A stretch of 57,716 nucleotides of DNA, taken from contig NJDG01000006.1 in assembly GCA_002254885.1 (NCBI GenBank), positions 1 through 57,716 of the forward strand, given 5' to 3'. Source of the DNA: Thermoplasmatales archaeon ex4572_165 (GTDB lineage Archaea; Thermoplasmatota; E2; DHVEG-1). The position numbers were made by a program, and so were the translations under genes. This document shows positions 17,670 through 27,224 of this stretch, in pieces. Below the pieces are notes generated by a model. It was given only the letters and a program-made list of their open reading frames with translations. It was not told the DNA's origin and did not search any database. Each line of letters begins with the position of its first letter. The first letter of the stretch is position 1.

Positions 17670-18053
17670 ATGAAAGAATTAGCAGAAATTAGAACATTAA
17701 GAGTAAATCGATATATAATCATCGATGATGAGCCATGTAAAATCCTAAGTATATCAAAATCTAAACCTGGGAAACATGGTGAAGCGAAAGCTCGAATCGA
17801 AGCAATTGGAATTTTCAATGGACAGAAAAAAAGTATTGTAAATCCAGTCTCACATAAAGTACATGTTCCTATTATAGATAAGAGAAGCGCTCAAGTTGTC
17901 GCAATCATGGGCGAAAATGTTCAATTAATGGACTTAGATACATACGAAACCTTTGAGATGGCAATTCCTGATGAATATAAGGATAAATTGGAAACTGGAA
18001 AAGATATACAATATTTAATAGCACTTGGTCGGAAAAGAATAACAAGAATTTAA
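17670..18053 (+). CDS. eif5A: Translation factor aIF5A (hypusine-containing)
   Basis: This 127-residue factor promotes peptide-bond formation and relieves ribosome stalling. The hypusine loop SISKSKPGKHGEAKAR is intact, and Lys35 in PGKHG is the modified residue. The second half is the expected OB-fold (VQLMDLDTYETFEM, ending ALGRKRITRI). A GAGGT sequence lies about 9 bases before the ATG, and TTTAAAAACTTAAA further upstream is a likely TATA region. Agmatinase follows 38 bases later. Agmatine is a precursor of the polyamines used for hypusine-type modification, so the pairing makes functional sense. Confidence 0.97.
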   Translation: MKELAEIRTLRVNRYIIIDDEPCKILSISKSKPGKHGEAKARIEAIGIFNGQKKSIVNPVSHKVHVPIIDKRSAQVVAIMGENVQLMDLDTYETFEMAIPDEYKDKLETGKDIQYLIALGRKRITRI

Positions 18054-18091
18054 CTATTTTTTTCAATATCTTTTTTTTATTTTATAGATTA

Positions 18092-18961
18092 ATGATGAAA
18101 AAACAACCTCAATTTCCTAATTATTTTGCAGATGCTGAATCGGACTATTCAAAGGCAAAATATGTGATTTTTGGTGTTCCATATGATAAGACATCTTCAT
18201 TTCGTTATGGTTCAAAAGAGGGTCCAGATTCGATACGCCATGCAAGCTGGAATTTTGAATCATTTGATCTTCTAACTAAAATTGATTTTTCAAAATTACC
18301 AGTTCACGATTATGGAAATATCGATGGTATCTCTCAATTGAAGCCCAAGGATATGATAAAGAAAGTTAATGATTTTTCAAAAATGGTTTTACAGGATTCA
18401 AAAATACCTATTGGAATTGGAGGTGAACATAGTGTTACCTCCGGCATTATTAAATCGATTCCATCAGATACATTTGTAGTTATTTTTGATGCACATCTTG
18501 ATTATCGTCAATCATATGAACAGGACATCTATAATCATGCATGTACCATAAAAAGGATTTCTGATATTATTCCTCATGAAAATATTGTAATTTTAGGTGT
18601 TAGATCAGCTGAAAAAAATGAATATGAAAACGCAAAAAAAGATAATGTTTCGTTTATAGAATCTTCAAAAATCATTAAGGAAGGAATGTTATCAACCATT
18701 AAAGATATTAAAAAACAAATTGGTCAACAACAGATATATCTTTCAATTGATATCGATGTTATTGACCCAGCTTATGCCCCTGGAACTGGAACACCTGAAC
18801 CTTTTGGTTTAAATCCATATGAAATTTGTATTGCATTTGATATCTTAAAAGATAATTTAATCGGTTTTGATGTTATGGAAGTAAATCCCCTATTTGATCA
18901 TGGACAATCCTCGATGCTTGCAGCAAAATATATTCGATATGGAATAGAAATAATGAAGTAA
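18092..18961 (+). CDS. speB: Agmatinase/ureohydrolase family enzyme
   Basis: This 289-residue enzyme hydrolyses agmatine (or a close guanidino substrate) to putrescine and urea at a binuclear manganese centre. All metal motifs are present: GGEHS with His113, FDAHLDYR with Asp133, His135 and Asp137, and SIDIDVIDPAYAPGTG with Asp220 and Asp222. The GTPEPFG stretch fits agmatinase better than arginase. ATG codons at 18092 and 18095 are both possible. T-runs at 18057-18078 lie between it and aIF5A and could reduce read-through from that gene. Confidence 0.92.
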   Translation: MMKKQPQFPNYFADAESDYSKAKYVIFGVPYDKTSSFRYGSKEGPDSIRHASWNFESFDLLTKIDFSKLPVHDYGNIDGISQLKPKDMIKKVNDFSKMVLQDSKIPIGIGGEHSVTSGIIKSIPSDTFVVIFDAHLDYRQSYEQDIYNHACTIKRISDIIPHENIVILGVRSAEKNEYENAKKDNVSFIESSKIIKEGMLSTIKDIKKQIGQQQIYLSIDIDVIDPAYAPGTGTPEPFGLNPYEICIAFDILKDNLIGFDVMEVNPLFDHGQSSMLAAKYIRYGIEIMK

Positions 18962-19112
18962 TAAATATAAATAGATAGTATTTATAATTGATTTGAATTT
19001 TTTTAAATGGATCGTTATTGAAAGTAATACTTTTTAATCATAATATTATTATTTAATATTGATATATTATAATTCATAAGATATTTATAATATAACTCTA
19101 TTTAACTCGGCC

Positions 19113-20312
19113 ATGCAAAATGAAAAAATCGCAGTAATAGCGCTTATTGTAATTATAGCAGGTGCCTTATCAATCTATTTAGTAGCAAATAATGATGTTT
19201 TTGAAAATCTATTTCCTCCAAGTGGAAAAGATACCGGAGATGCAAACACAATAGAAGATGGCGATTGTGTTGACCTTCATTATATTGGAAGGTATGGATC
19301 CAATGATTCCGTTTTTGATTCATCATATGAATCAGTCGATGAAAAAACTGGTGGGAATCCCCTACAAATTTTTATTCCTTCAAGTACACAAACAACCCCA
19401 CCTGAAGATTATCCTGAGTATTCCTCTGCAATAATTGATGGACTTATGAATCAACTTGTAGGCCTTAAATTAGATGAAACATATGTTCTTGATCCAATAT
19501 CGCCAGAGGATGCATATGGACTTTCATTTGATGTTGGTGACACCATCGACAGTATTGTATTTAATCAGAATATTATTCATTATACAAGCTTTATTAATCA
19601 GACACTTCAGGTTACACAAAAAACTGATAATAATATTATAATGAAATGGATTAATCCACCAGAGCAAAAATTCTCTATTCCAAGTATTATTATATTTGGA
19701 TCTCTTGATTTAAATGATCCCGATCCTTCTTATGATGATGTTTTAAAAATGGGTCCACCATTTGCAATTTGGGAAAATTCAACAGAAATCATTGAAACAA
19801 CTGATGAAAATTATGTTACAATAACTACTCCAACCTCAACAGAAAATCTTGTAGATAATATTACTCAGATTCCATTAGATCTAATGGGTGGTGAAACATT
19901 ATTTATTTTCCCCGATGCAACAACAGTAACATATGATGATACATTAATTACGTTTCATTTAGACCCCGTTGAAGGAAAAGTTTATTCATACACGGAAGAA
20001 AGTATGTTTGGTGATATAAACGTTGAACTTACAGTTAACACTGTTACAAATGATTCTGTAAACATATCTGTTTTTATCGTTGAATATAATCAATCACAAT
20101 TTTATGACATAAACCGAGAAATGAGCTTCAATAGAACATTTGATTATCCTAGAATATATGATATGGATATTGATTTTCTACAACAAGCCCTCCCACAATT
20201 TGAAATGGATTTACAACGAGAAGGATATAGTCTTTCACCTCTTGCAGGTGAAACATTAATTTTTGAGGTATCTGTTGAAAATATTATTAAACCATCTCAA
20301 GAAAAAAGCTGA
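19113..20312 (+). CDS. Membrane-anchored FKBP-type peptidyl-prolyl isomerase
   Basis: A single N-terminal membrane segment (VIALIVIIAGALSIYLV) anchors a large extracytoplasmic part. Residues about 45-140 have FKBP features (IEDGDCVDLHYIGRY, VFDSSYES, IIDGLMNQLVGLKLDETYVL, SPEDAYG). The remaining 250 residues are Asn/Asp/Thr-rich beta structure, perhaps a second degenerate FKBP or chaperone-like domain. It probably helps fold exported proteins, which fits a genome rich in secreted peptidases. Its last 16 bases overlap the end of the convergent DHH nuclease gene. Confidence 0.85.
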   Translation: MQNEKIAVIALIVIIAGALSIYLVANNDVFENLFPPSGKDTGDANTIEDGDCVDLHYIGRYGSNDSVFDSSYESVDEKTGGNPLQIFIPSSTQTTPPEDYPEYSSAIIDGLMNQLVGLKLDETYVLDPISPEDAYGLSFDVGDTIDSIVFNQNIIHYTSFINQTLQVTQKTDNNIIMKWINPPEQKFSIPSIIIFGSLDLNDPDPSYDDVLKMGPPFAIWENSTEIIETTDENYVTITTPTSTENLVDNITQIPLDLMGGETLFIFPDATTVTYDDTLITFHLDPVEGKVYSYTEESMFGDINVELTVNTVTNDSVNISVFIVEYNQSQFYDINREMSFNRTFDYPRIYDMDIDFLQQALPQFEMDLQREGYSLSPLAGETLIFEVSVENIIKPSQEKS

Positions 20313-21679
20313 TTTTTTATTTCATTTTCAAAGGCGGTTAAAAACGCCTCTTCTTTTCCTTTTGGTATTGTTGCTCCTGCTGCAATGTTATGTCCACCAC
20401 CTACACCGTCAACGGTGGTTGCTGCATTTTTTATGATTTCTGAAAGGTCTATACCTTTTTCAACAATATCCTGGGTTGTTCGAGCAGAAGCTTTTACTTC
20501 ACCTTCATTTTTGATTGCAAAACCAATAAGGGGAAGATCATTACGAGTTTCTGCATCATTTAATAACATATTTGTTACAATACCTACAATAGTATCTCTA
20601 ATACCATTTTTTGCATGAAAATATTGTACATACTCCCGGATATGAATTCCTTCTGTTTTTGCAAATTGCATTCCTTCAACTAGATTATGTCGATGACCTT
20701 TCAAAAGAGAACGAGCAGATGTTAATGCCTTCTCCCTATCGCCCATGCAAACCTGCAAACCAACTTCATAATCTCCATATCTAGCCGTAGAATTCAATAA
20801 TGTCGCAAATTCTTTTGCATCATGAAGTTCTGACCCGAATGTTTCTTTTGATAAAATATATACATTTCCAATTAATCTCTTAACATGTTTATGACCAAAA
20901 CCTTTTGAAAGTAATAAAGATGCAATTTCCGAAAGGATAATACTTCTTTCATCATTATTTAAATCAATCCATCTCCTCCAGGTTTTTCCATCTTTTAAAG
21001 GAATAGAAAGCTTAGTTAAAAAAGAAATAGCGTTTGATTCTAAACCAGTTACACCTGGAATTATTGGATCATTTGCATACTGGAGTAATTTATAAATCGG
21101 TCTTGTTTCACGTCCAAAATATTGAATATCAATTTTTTCCTCAATAACACCAGTTTGTATACCATCCTTGAGAATATCTCTATTTAATCCAACGAGTTTT
21201 TGATGTTTTCTTTGTTGAAGGTCCCCATTTGCACCAACTATGGCAAGCATTGAAAGATCCATATTTTTTTTATCTATCTCTTTTGAAACAAGATATGTAA
21301 CACCCGCACCACTAATCATATAACTTCCATCAATACCAAATAAATGAGGATTACAATGAAAATCATAATCAGTTTTCATTTCACATACATGATGATCTGC
21401 GATAATCTTTGAAAAAACTGTTTTTTTATCTGCAATACTACTTCCAAGATCAGTAAACCAAACAAGATCATGATTGTTTTTTTCCAACTTCTCAATTGTC
21501 TTCTTGTCAACTTGTTTTATAAATTCAATAGAATATGGTTTATTCAATCGATCTAATGTTTTAGCAGCAATAGCACCCGCAGTTATCCCATCTGCATCAA
21601 TATGGGTAACGATATGAACTTTTTCATGATCTTTGATTATTGATGCTAATTCACTTGCTCTTTGTATTAATCCATCCAT
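20297..21679 (-). CDS. RecJ-like DHH phosphoesterase (archaeal RecJ/GAN/Cdc45 group)
   Basis: This 460-residue protein has the DHH motifs THIDADGITAG (Asp28, Asp30), WFTDLGSS and ADHHVCE. It ends with a DHHA1 domain, where VDGVGGGHNIAAGATI is the usual substrate-binding glycine cluster. Archaeal members of this group degrade single-stranded DNA or RNA or act in the CMG-like replication complex. The ATG at 21679 is chosen because GGTGAGG lies ten bases before it; an ATG at 21703 would add eight residues. It stands alone, convergent with the FKBP gene. Confidence 0.9.
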   Translation of the reverse strand: MDGLIQRASELASIIKDHEKVHIVTHIDADGITAGAIAAKTLDRLNKPYSIEFIKQVDKKTIEKLEKNNHDLVWFTDLGSSIADKKTVFSKIIADHHVCEMKTDYDFHCNPHLFGIDGSYMISGAGVTYLVSKEIDKKNMDLSMLAIVGANGDLQQRKHQKLVGLNRDILKDGIQTGVIEEKIDIQYFGRETRPIYKLLQYANDPIIPGVTGLESNAISFLTKLSIPLKDGKTWRRWIDLNNDERSIILSEIASLLLSKGFGHKHVKRLIGNVYILSKETFGSELHDAKEFATLLNSTARYGDYEVGLQVCMGDREKALTSARSLLKGHRHNLVEGMQFAKTEGIHIREYVQYFHAKNGIRDTIVGIVTNMLLNDAETRNDLPLIGFAIKNEGEVKASARTTQDIVEKGIDLSEIIKNAATTVDGVGGGHNIAAGATIPKGKEEAFLTAFENEIKNQLFS

Positions 21680-21838
21680 AGAATATATCCTCACCAAATC
21701 CATCTAATTTGAAATAAAACTACTTCCAATTTCTTTTGATATGAAATTTGGAATTAATTACTCCCACCTCACATCATTTTCTGAATGATTTATTATGTTA
21801 AGAATGTTACGATATTATATTTCTAAACACACCATTTT

Positions 21839-22186
21839 CTACTTCGTTTTACCTTTGAATAACAAACGCATCTCATCTTTATACAATGAAGGTTTAAGAC
21901 CTAATGAATATGCATAAGAATGTATTGCATTGTTTTTTGTTAACAGTAATAATCTTTGATATATCTCAAAAATCAATTCCTCATCAGGAACTCCTTTCTT
22001 TTTATAAAAATCTAAAAAGGAATTTAATTCTATGGAAAAATTGTTAGTATCAAGTTTAGAACCCAATGAATCAGAACCTATGTTTTCTTCTAATTTTTTC
22101 ATTTGTTTGTATAAAAAATCAATTGGTTTCTGGTTTTCAACCTCATTAATAAAATCAGAAAGTTTAGCTAAATTTTCTTTTATCAT
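21839..22186 (-). CDS. Hypothetical helical protein
   Basis: About 115 residues, mostly amphipathic helix (ENLAKLSDFINEVENQ, FLYKQMKKLEENIG), then DEELIFEIYQRLLLLTKNN and a basic tail. No metal site, signal peptide or membrane segment is seen and no family is recognised. The start is uncertain: ATG at 22186 or TTG at 22195, with GGGGT in a workable position for either. It is downstream of the PFOR gene and of its terminator hairpin, so it is probably transcribed from its own promoter. Confidence 0.6.
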   Translation of the reverse strand: MIKENLAKLSDFINEVENQKPIDFLYKQMKKLEENIGSDSLGSKLDTNNFSIELNSFLDFYKKKGVPDEELIFEIYQRLLLLTKNNAIHSYAYSLGLKPSLYKDEMRLLFKGKTK

Positions 22187-22250
22187 GAATAACAAAATAC
22201 CCCAACATATAAAAAAATGTTTTAAAAAAAAAAAGAAAAAAAGAAGGGTT

Positions 22251-22272
22251 TTGCAGATTATTTAATCTGCAA
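22251..22272 (-). terminator. Hairpin plus T-run terminator of the PFOR gene
   Basis: TTGCAGATTA (22251-22260) and TAATCTGCAA (22263-22272) form a perfect ten-base-pair stem with a two-base loop that includes the PFOR stop codon. On the minus strand it is followed by a pyrimidine tract rich in T (22222-22248). This resembles a bacterial intrinsic terminator more than the bare T-runs usual in archaea. Confidence 0.7.
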
Positions 22273-25200
22273 TAGTTTCAGTTTCTTCAAATTGCTCAGA
22301 TAAAGCTTTATATTTTTTATATCTTTCATTAACATCTTCTTCTAATTGTTTATGTAGACGTTTTGCTTCTTCTGGAAAAGTTCGTGTTAATGAATTATAT
22401 CTAAGCTCACCCATGATGAATTCATGAAGTGTTCCATCTGGTGCTTTAGATTCAAGTTGGAAAGGATTTTTTCCTTCACCCTTTAACTTTGGATTATACC
22501 GAAACATGGGCCAATATCCAGATTCAACTGCAAGTTTTTCTTCTTCTTGACATTTTCCCATTCCTTTCTTAATACCATGATTAATACATGGAGCATATGC
22601 AATTATTAAAGAAGGACCAGGGTAAGATTCTGCTTCCTTTAAGGTTTTTAAGAGTTGATTTTTATTAGCACCCATTGAAACACTAGCTACATAGACATAT
22701 CCATAGCTCATAGCCATTACACCTAGATCCTTTTTCTTTGTTTTCTTTCCAGATGCTGCAAATTGAGCAACGGATCCAACAGGTGTTGCCTTTGATGCTT
22801 GACCGCCAGTATTTGAGTACACTTCCGTATCAACAACTAGAATGTTAACATCTTCACCCATAGCCATCACATGATCAAGACCACCATATCCAATATCATA
22901 AGCCCAACCATCACCACCAATTATCCAATGAGATGGTTTTGTAAACATGTCACGAGCTTCCCAAATATCTTTTAGGATTCCATCATGATTGATCATTTCA
23001 AGTTCCTGCTGTATCTGCAAAGATTTTTCTTTTGATTCATCACCATCGTTAAAATGTTGAATCCATGATTCACAAAGTTCTCTAAGTTTTCCTTGAATCT
23101 TTCCTTCTTCTAATGCTTGTTCAACTTTCAGTTTCAAGCCTTTTCGTCTTTGAGTTGTTGCTAGGTTCATACCAAAACCATATTCTGCATTATCCTCAAA
23201 AAGACTATTTGCCCATGCAGGACCATGACCATGTTTGTCAACAGCCCATGGAACAGAAGGTGCATATCCACCCCAAATTGATGAACAACCAGTTGCATTT
23301 GCAATGATCATACGATCACCAAATAGCTGAGTTAGCAATTTCACATATGGTGTTTCACCACATCCCGCACAAGCACCAGAGTATTCTAATAATGGTTTCT
23401 TAAACTGGGAGCCTTTTACACTATACTTGTTGAATTCTGCCATTTTCTCAGGTAGACTATCTAAATAATCATGTAATGGTGCCTGTACCTTTGTTTGAGT
23501 TTCAAGAGGTTTCATCACAAGTGCGCTTCCTTTTGGTGCAGGACAGATATCAGCACAATTACCACATCCAGAACAATCAAGAGGTGATACTTGAATACGG
23601 AATTGATATTCATCAACCCCTTTCCCTATTGCTTTAATACCTTCAAAACCATCCGGTGCATCCACTATCTCATTTTCTGAAACTAGATATGGTCGAATAG
23701 CAGCATGTGGACAAACAAGAGCACATTGATTACACTGAATACAATTCTCTTGTTTCCATTCAGGAACCTCAATTGCGATTCCTCGTTTCTCATATTTTGT
23801 TGTTTCAAGTGGGAAGAAACCACAAGGTGCAAAATCTGAGGTTTTCAACTCATTTCCTTTCAATGAACTCATCATATCAGCAATTTTTTTAACAAATTCA
23901 GGACGTTGTACCCTATCAATTTTTTCTTCTGATTTAATAGCGTTTTTCCATGATTCAGGATACTCAATTTTCTGGACACGTTCCAAAGCAATATCTACTG
24001 CACGGTTATTCATATTAACAATGTCTTCACCCTTATGACCATAACTTTTCATAATTGCATCTTTAAGCAAATGAACCGCTTCATCAACAGGGAGAATACC
24101 TGCTAGTTTGAAAAACACAGTTTGCATGACCATATTAATACGCTGACCAAGACCAACCTCTTTAGCAATCGATATTGCATCAATATTATAGAAATTCAAA
24201 TTTTTCTCAGCAATTTTCCTTTTAAGTTCAGCAGGGAACATTTGTTCCATCTCTTCAAGGGACCATGAAGAATTCAATACAAAAGTTCCACCTTGTTTAA
24301 TTCCCTTTAAGATATCATATTTATCTACATAGGAAGAGTTATGACATGCAATATATTCTGCGGTGTTGATAAGATATCGGGATTTAATTGGTTCATCTCC
24401 AAATCTAAGATGCGATTGAGTGACACCACCTGATTTTTTTGCATCATACTCAAAATATCCTTGTGCAAATTTTTTGGTATTATCTCCAATAATTTTAATC
24501 GCATTTTTATTTGCACCAACTGTTCCATCACCACCAAGCCCCCAGAACTTACATCGAACGGTTGATTCTACTCCTGTATCGATTTTTTCAGATAAAGGAA
24601 GTGACTTATGTGTAATATCATCCACAATTCCAATTGTGAAATTATTCATTGGAGTATCATTTTTTAAGTTATCAAAAACAGTTTTTGCCATAGTTGGAGT
24701 GAATTGTTTTGAGCTAAGACCATATCGGCCACCAACAATTGTTCTTGTGTCTTTTTTCTGTTGAAATACTGAACATACATCAAGATATAATGGTTCACCA
24801 AACGATCCAGGTTCCTTAGTTCGATCAAGAACAGCTATTTTGTTAGCAGTCTTTGGAATTACATTATAGAAATCATCTGCGGAAAATGGTCGATATAAAC
24901 GAACAATAACTATACCAACTTTTTCACCATTTTTATTTAAATAATCTACAACTTCCTCAGCAGTTTTTGACCCGGCTCCCATCAAGATAATAACACGATC
25001 AGCCTCAGGATGACCATAATAATCGAATAAATGATATTGACGACCTGTAAGTTCTGCAACACGATTCATTTCTTGCTGAACGATTTCAGGTATTTTTTGA
25101 TAGAACTCATTTCCTCGCTCTCTTACCTGAAAATAGGTTTCAGGACCCATTGCACCCATACGAATATGCGGATGTTCAGGGTTTAATGCTCTTTCTCGAT

Positions 25201-25819
25201 GTTTTTTGATTGCATCCCAATCAGCAAGTCTAGCCATATCATCATAGGATATCATTTTTATTTTTTGGATTTCATGGGAACTACGGAAACCTTCAAAAAA
25301 ATGTAAAAAGGGAACAGATGCTTTAAGCGTAGATAAATGTGCAACTAATGCTAAATCCATAATCTCTTGTATTGATGCTGATGCAAGTTCTGCAAAACCT
25401 GTTGCACGAGCAGCCATTACATCTGAATGATCTCCATAAATTGAAAGAACTTCACATGCAAGAGCTCTTGCTGAAACGTGAAAAACCGTTGGCATGAGTT
25501 CTCCTGCAATTTTATACATATTTGGAAGCATTAACATAAGACCTTGAGATGCAGTAAATGTTGTTGTAAATGCTCCTGCTGAAAGAGCACCATGAATTGC
25601 ACCTGCTGCACCTCCCTCAGATTGCATTTCAGAAACTTTAACTGTTTGGCCAAAAATATTTTTTCTCCCTTGTGCAGACCATACATCTGCAACTTGTCCC
25701 ATCACCGAGGATGGCGTAATTGGATAAATTGCTGCTACATCACTAAAAGCATAAGCAACATGAGTTGCAGCATTATTTCCATCAATTGATTTCCATTCTT
25801 CCTGATTCATTTCACTCAT
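22262..25819 (-). CDS. nifJ: Pyruvate:ferredoxin oxidoreductase, single-chain
   Basis: The enzyme oxidises pyruvate to acetyl-CoA, CO2 and reduced ferredoxin. All domains are fused in one chain of about 1185 residues, as in the homodimeric bacterial-type PFOR, rather than split into the four subunits common in archaea. In order it shows the N-terminal pyrimidine-binding domain (YPITPSSVMGQVAD), the CoA-binding domain, two 4Fe-4S clusters (CIQCNQCALVCPH and CSGCGNCADICP), further Cys ligands in GACAGCGETPY, and the TPP site GGDGWAYDIGYGG with DTEVYSNTGGQ. The ATG at 25819 follows GGTGATGAGG and is preferred to upstream codons. Confidence 0.95.
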   Translation of the reverse strand: MSEMNQEEWKSIDGNNAATHVAYAFSDVAAIYPITPSSVMGQVADVWSAQGRKNIFGQTVKVSEMQSEGGAAGAIHGALSAGAFTTTFTASQGLMLMLPNMYKIAGELMPTVFHVSARALACEVLSIYGDHSDVMAARATGFAELASASIQEIMDLALVAHLSTLKASVPFLHFFEGFRSSHEIQKIKMISYDDMARLADWDAIKKHRERALNPEHPHIRMGAMGPETYFQVRERGNEFYQKIPEIVQQEMNRVAELTGRQYHLFDYYGHPEADRVIILMGAGSKTAEEVVDYLNKNGEKVGIVIVRLYRPFSADDFYNVIPKTANKIAVLDRTKEPGSFGEPLYLDVCSVFQQKKDTRTIVGGRYGLSSKQFTPTMAKTVFDNLKNDTPMNNFTIGIVDDITHKSLPLSEKIDTGVESTVRCKFWGLGGDGTVGANKNAIKIIGDNTKKFAQGYFEYDAKKSGGVTQSHLRFGDEPIKSRYLINTAEYIACHNSSYVDKYDILKGIKQGGTFVLNSSWSLEEMEQMFPAELKRKIAEKNLNFYNIDAISIAKEVGLGQRINMVMQTVFFKLAGILPVDEAVHLLKDAIMKSYGHKGEDIVNMNNRAVDIALERVQKIEYPESWKNAIKSEEKIDRVQRPEFVKKIADMMSSLKGNELKTSDFAPCGFFPLETTKYEKRGIAIEVPEWKQENCIQCNQCALVCPHAAIRPYLVSENEIVDAPDGFEGIKAIGKGVDEYQFRIQVSPLDCSGCGNCADICPAPKGSALVMKPLETQTKVQAPLHDYLDSLPEKMAEFNKYSVKGSQFKKPLLEYSGACAGCGETPYVKLLTQLFGDRMIIANATGCSSIWGGYAPSVPWAVDKHGHGPAWANSLFEDNAEYGFGMNLATTQRRKGLKLKVEQALEEGKIQGKLRELCESWIQHFNDGDESKEKSLQIQQELEMINHDGILKDIWEARDMFTKPSHWIIGGDGWAYDIGYGGLDHVMAMGEDVNILVVDTEVYSNTGGQASKATPVGSVAQFAASGKKTKKKDLGVMAMSYGYVYVASVSMGANKNQLLKTLKEAESYPGPSLIIAYAPCINHGIKKGMGKCQEEEKLAVESGYWPMFRYNPKLKGEGKNPFQLESKAPDGTLHEFIMGELRYNSLTRTFPEEAKRLHKQLEEDVNERYKKYKALSEQFEETETIAD

Positions 25820-26057
25820 TTTAACGACCTCATCACCTATAATTTTTTTATTCACACATTGTAACTTATTTTCACCATATTTTTTTAATTATTTAATTTA
25901 AATATGGCCTATTTTGATAGCTGAGAATCTTAGTCTATTACATAAATATTTGGTTTAAAAAGGATAATTAAAAAAAAAATTAAAATCTTATATTTGAAAT
26001 ATATTTGTTAATTTTATTACCTTATTCATATGAATCATAATTATTATTGAAAATCGT

Positions 26058-27224
26058 TTAATGACTATTATTCCAATGATTTTTTGTTTCAAAAAATCCA
26101 TTTTTTCTTTTTTGTCTAAGAGCCCAATGATACATAACAAGAGGTAAAAGGAAAATTGATGTTAAAAATGAATATACTATCGTGATTGATAGGATTAATC
26201 CAAATTGTTGTTGTGGTGGAATTGGTGCAAATACAAGAATAATAAAACCTAATGCTGTTGTTAGCGCAGCAATAAGAAGAGCACCACCTGTATGAGAAAT
26301 GGTTTCAATTACTGCTTGTTTGATATCTCCTGTTTTATCAACAATAAAACGGAATCTTTCTGTTGCATGAATCGCATAATCAATTCCAATTCCAATTGTA
26401 ATACTTGTAACTGTGATTGTTAGAATATTTAAACTGTAACCAATATAATACATGGTACCTAGAATCCAAATAATTGAAAGTCCCACTGGGATAAGTGTGA
26501 TTAGGCCAAGAATGAGATTTCGGTAAACAAGTATTAGCACAAATGCTGCAAGAATAATGGAAACAATAGTTGATAGGATTTGGCTTTCTGTTAAATTGTT
26601 TGTTATTTCTAAATTAATAAGGTTCGGACCTGTTACTTTTGCTTGTACAGGACCATATGATGCAACATCATTTTTGATTTCTTTATTTAACACGCCTAGG
26701 TTATCTAAAAGATTTCCTTCACTATTTGAAAATGAAGAATCTAGATACATTCGAATAAGAGTTGAGGTATATTCATTATTTTCTTTATGAAGAACTGTCT
26801 TTATCTCCCCATTAAATAAATCCAATGATATATTCATTGAATCAGGCATCATTTCATCCATCATATCCGAAGAGATAGATTCTTCCGTTGTTGAATGATA
26901 GAGATAGTCATAAAGATCTTTCACATCAGAATCTGTTTTAGGTATCAATGTATCCGGATTGATATTAAATGTGCTAAGAACGCTTTTATTATTATTTACT
27001 ATTTGCTCAATATATGAATAAATACTTGTAACCTTTAATGAACCATCATTATTTTTTGCAATATATGTATCATCCTTCATATTTTCATGACTTTGTTTTA
27101 TTCCTTTTAATGTATCAACGGTTGCTACATTACCTTCAAGAAGAATATAATTTTGTGTTTGACTTGAAAAAGGGAATTCCTCAGCAATTATATCAAACCT
27201 TTCGTTTAATAGTAACAGTTGCAC
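26058..27224 (-). pseudogene. RND/MMPL-type transporter, C-terminal half, out of frame and lacking its first helix
   Basis: The frame opens with a GTG inside the end of the upstream half gene. It gives a periplasmic loop beginning EEFPFSSQTQNYILLEG and then five transmembrane helices (IVSIILAAFVLILVYR, GLITLIPVGLSIIWILG, the GIGIDYAIHATERF loop, LLIAALTTALGFIILVF, ILSITIVYSFLTSIFLL). In full-length members a transmembrane helix precedes such a loop, and it is missing here. Without it the loop could not be exported correctly. The stretch is therefore best read as the displaced second half of the gene at 27193-29277, or as a subunit that works only together with it. Confidence 0.65.

Noticed and set aside
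25856-26057. Possible small gene between the PFOR and RND genes
   Set aside because: Only short AT-rich frames without start signals or recognisable composition; it is best read as promoter and terminator sequence.
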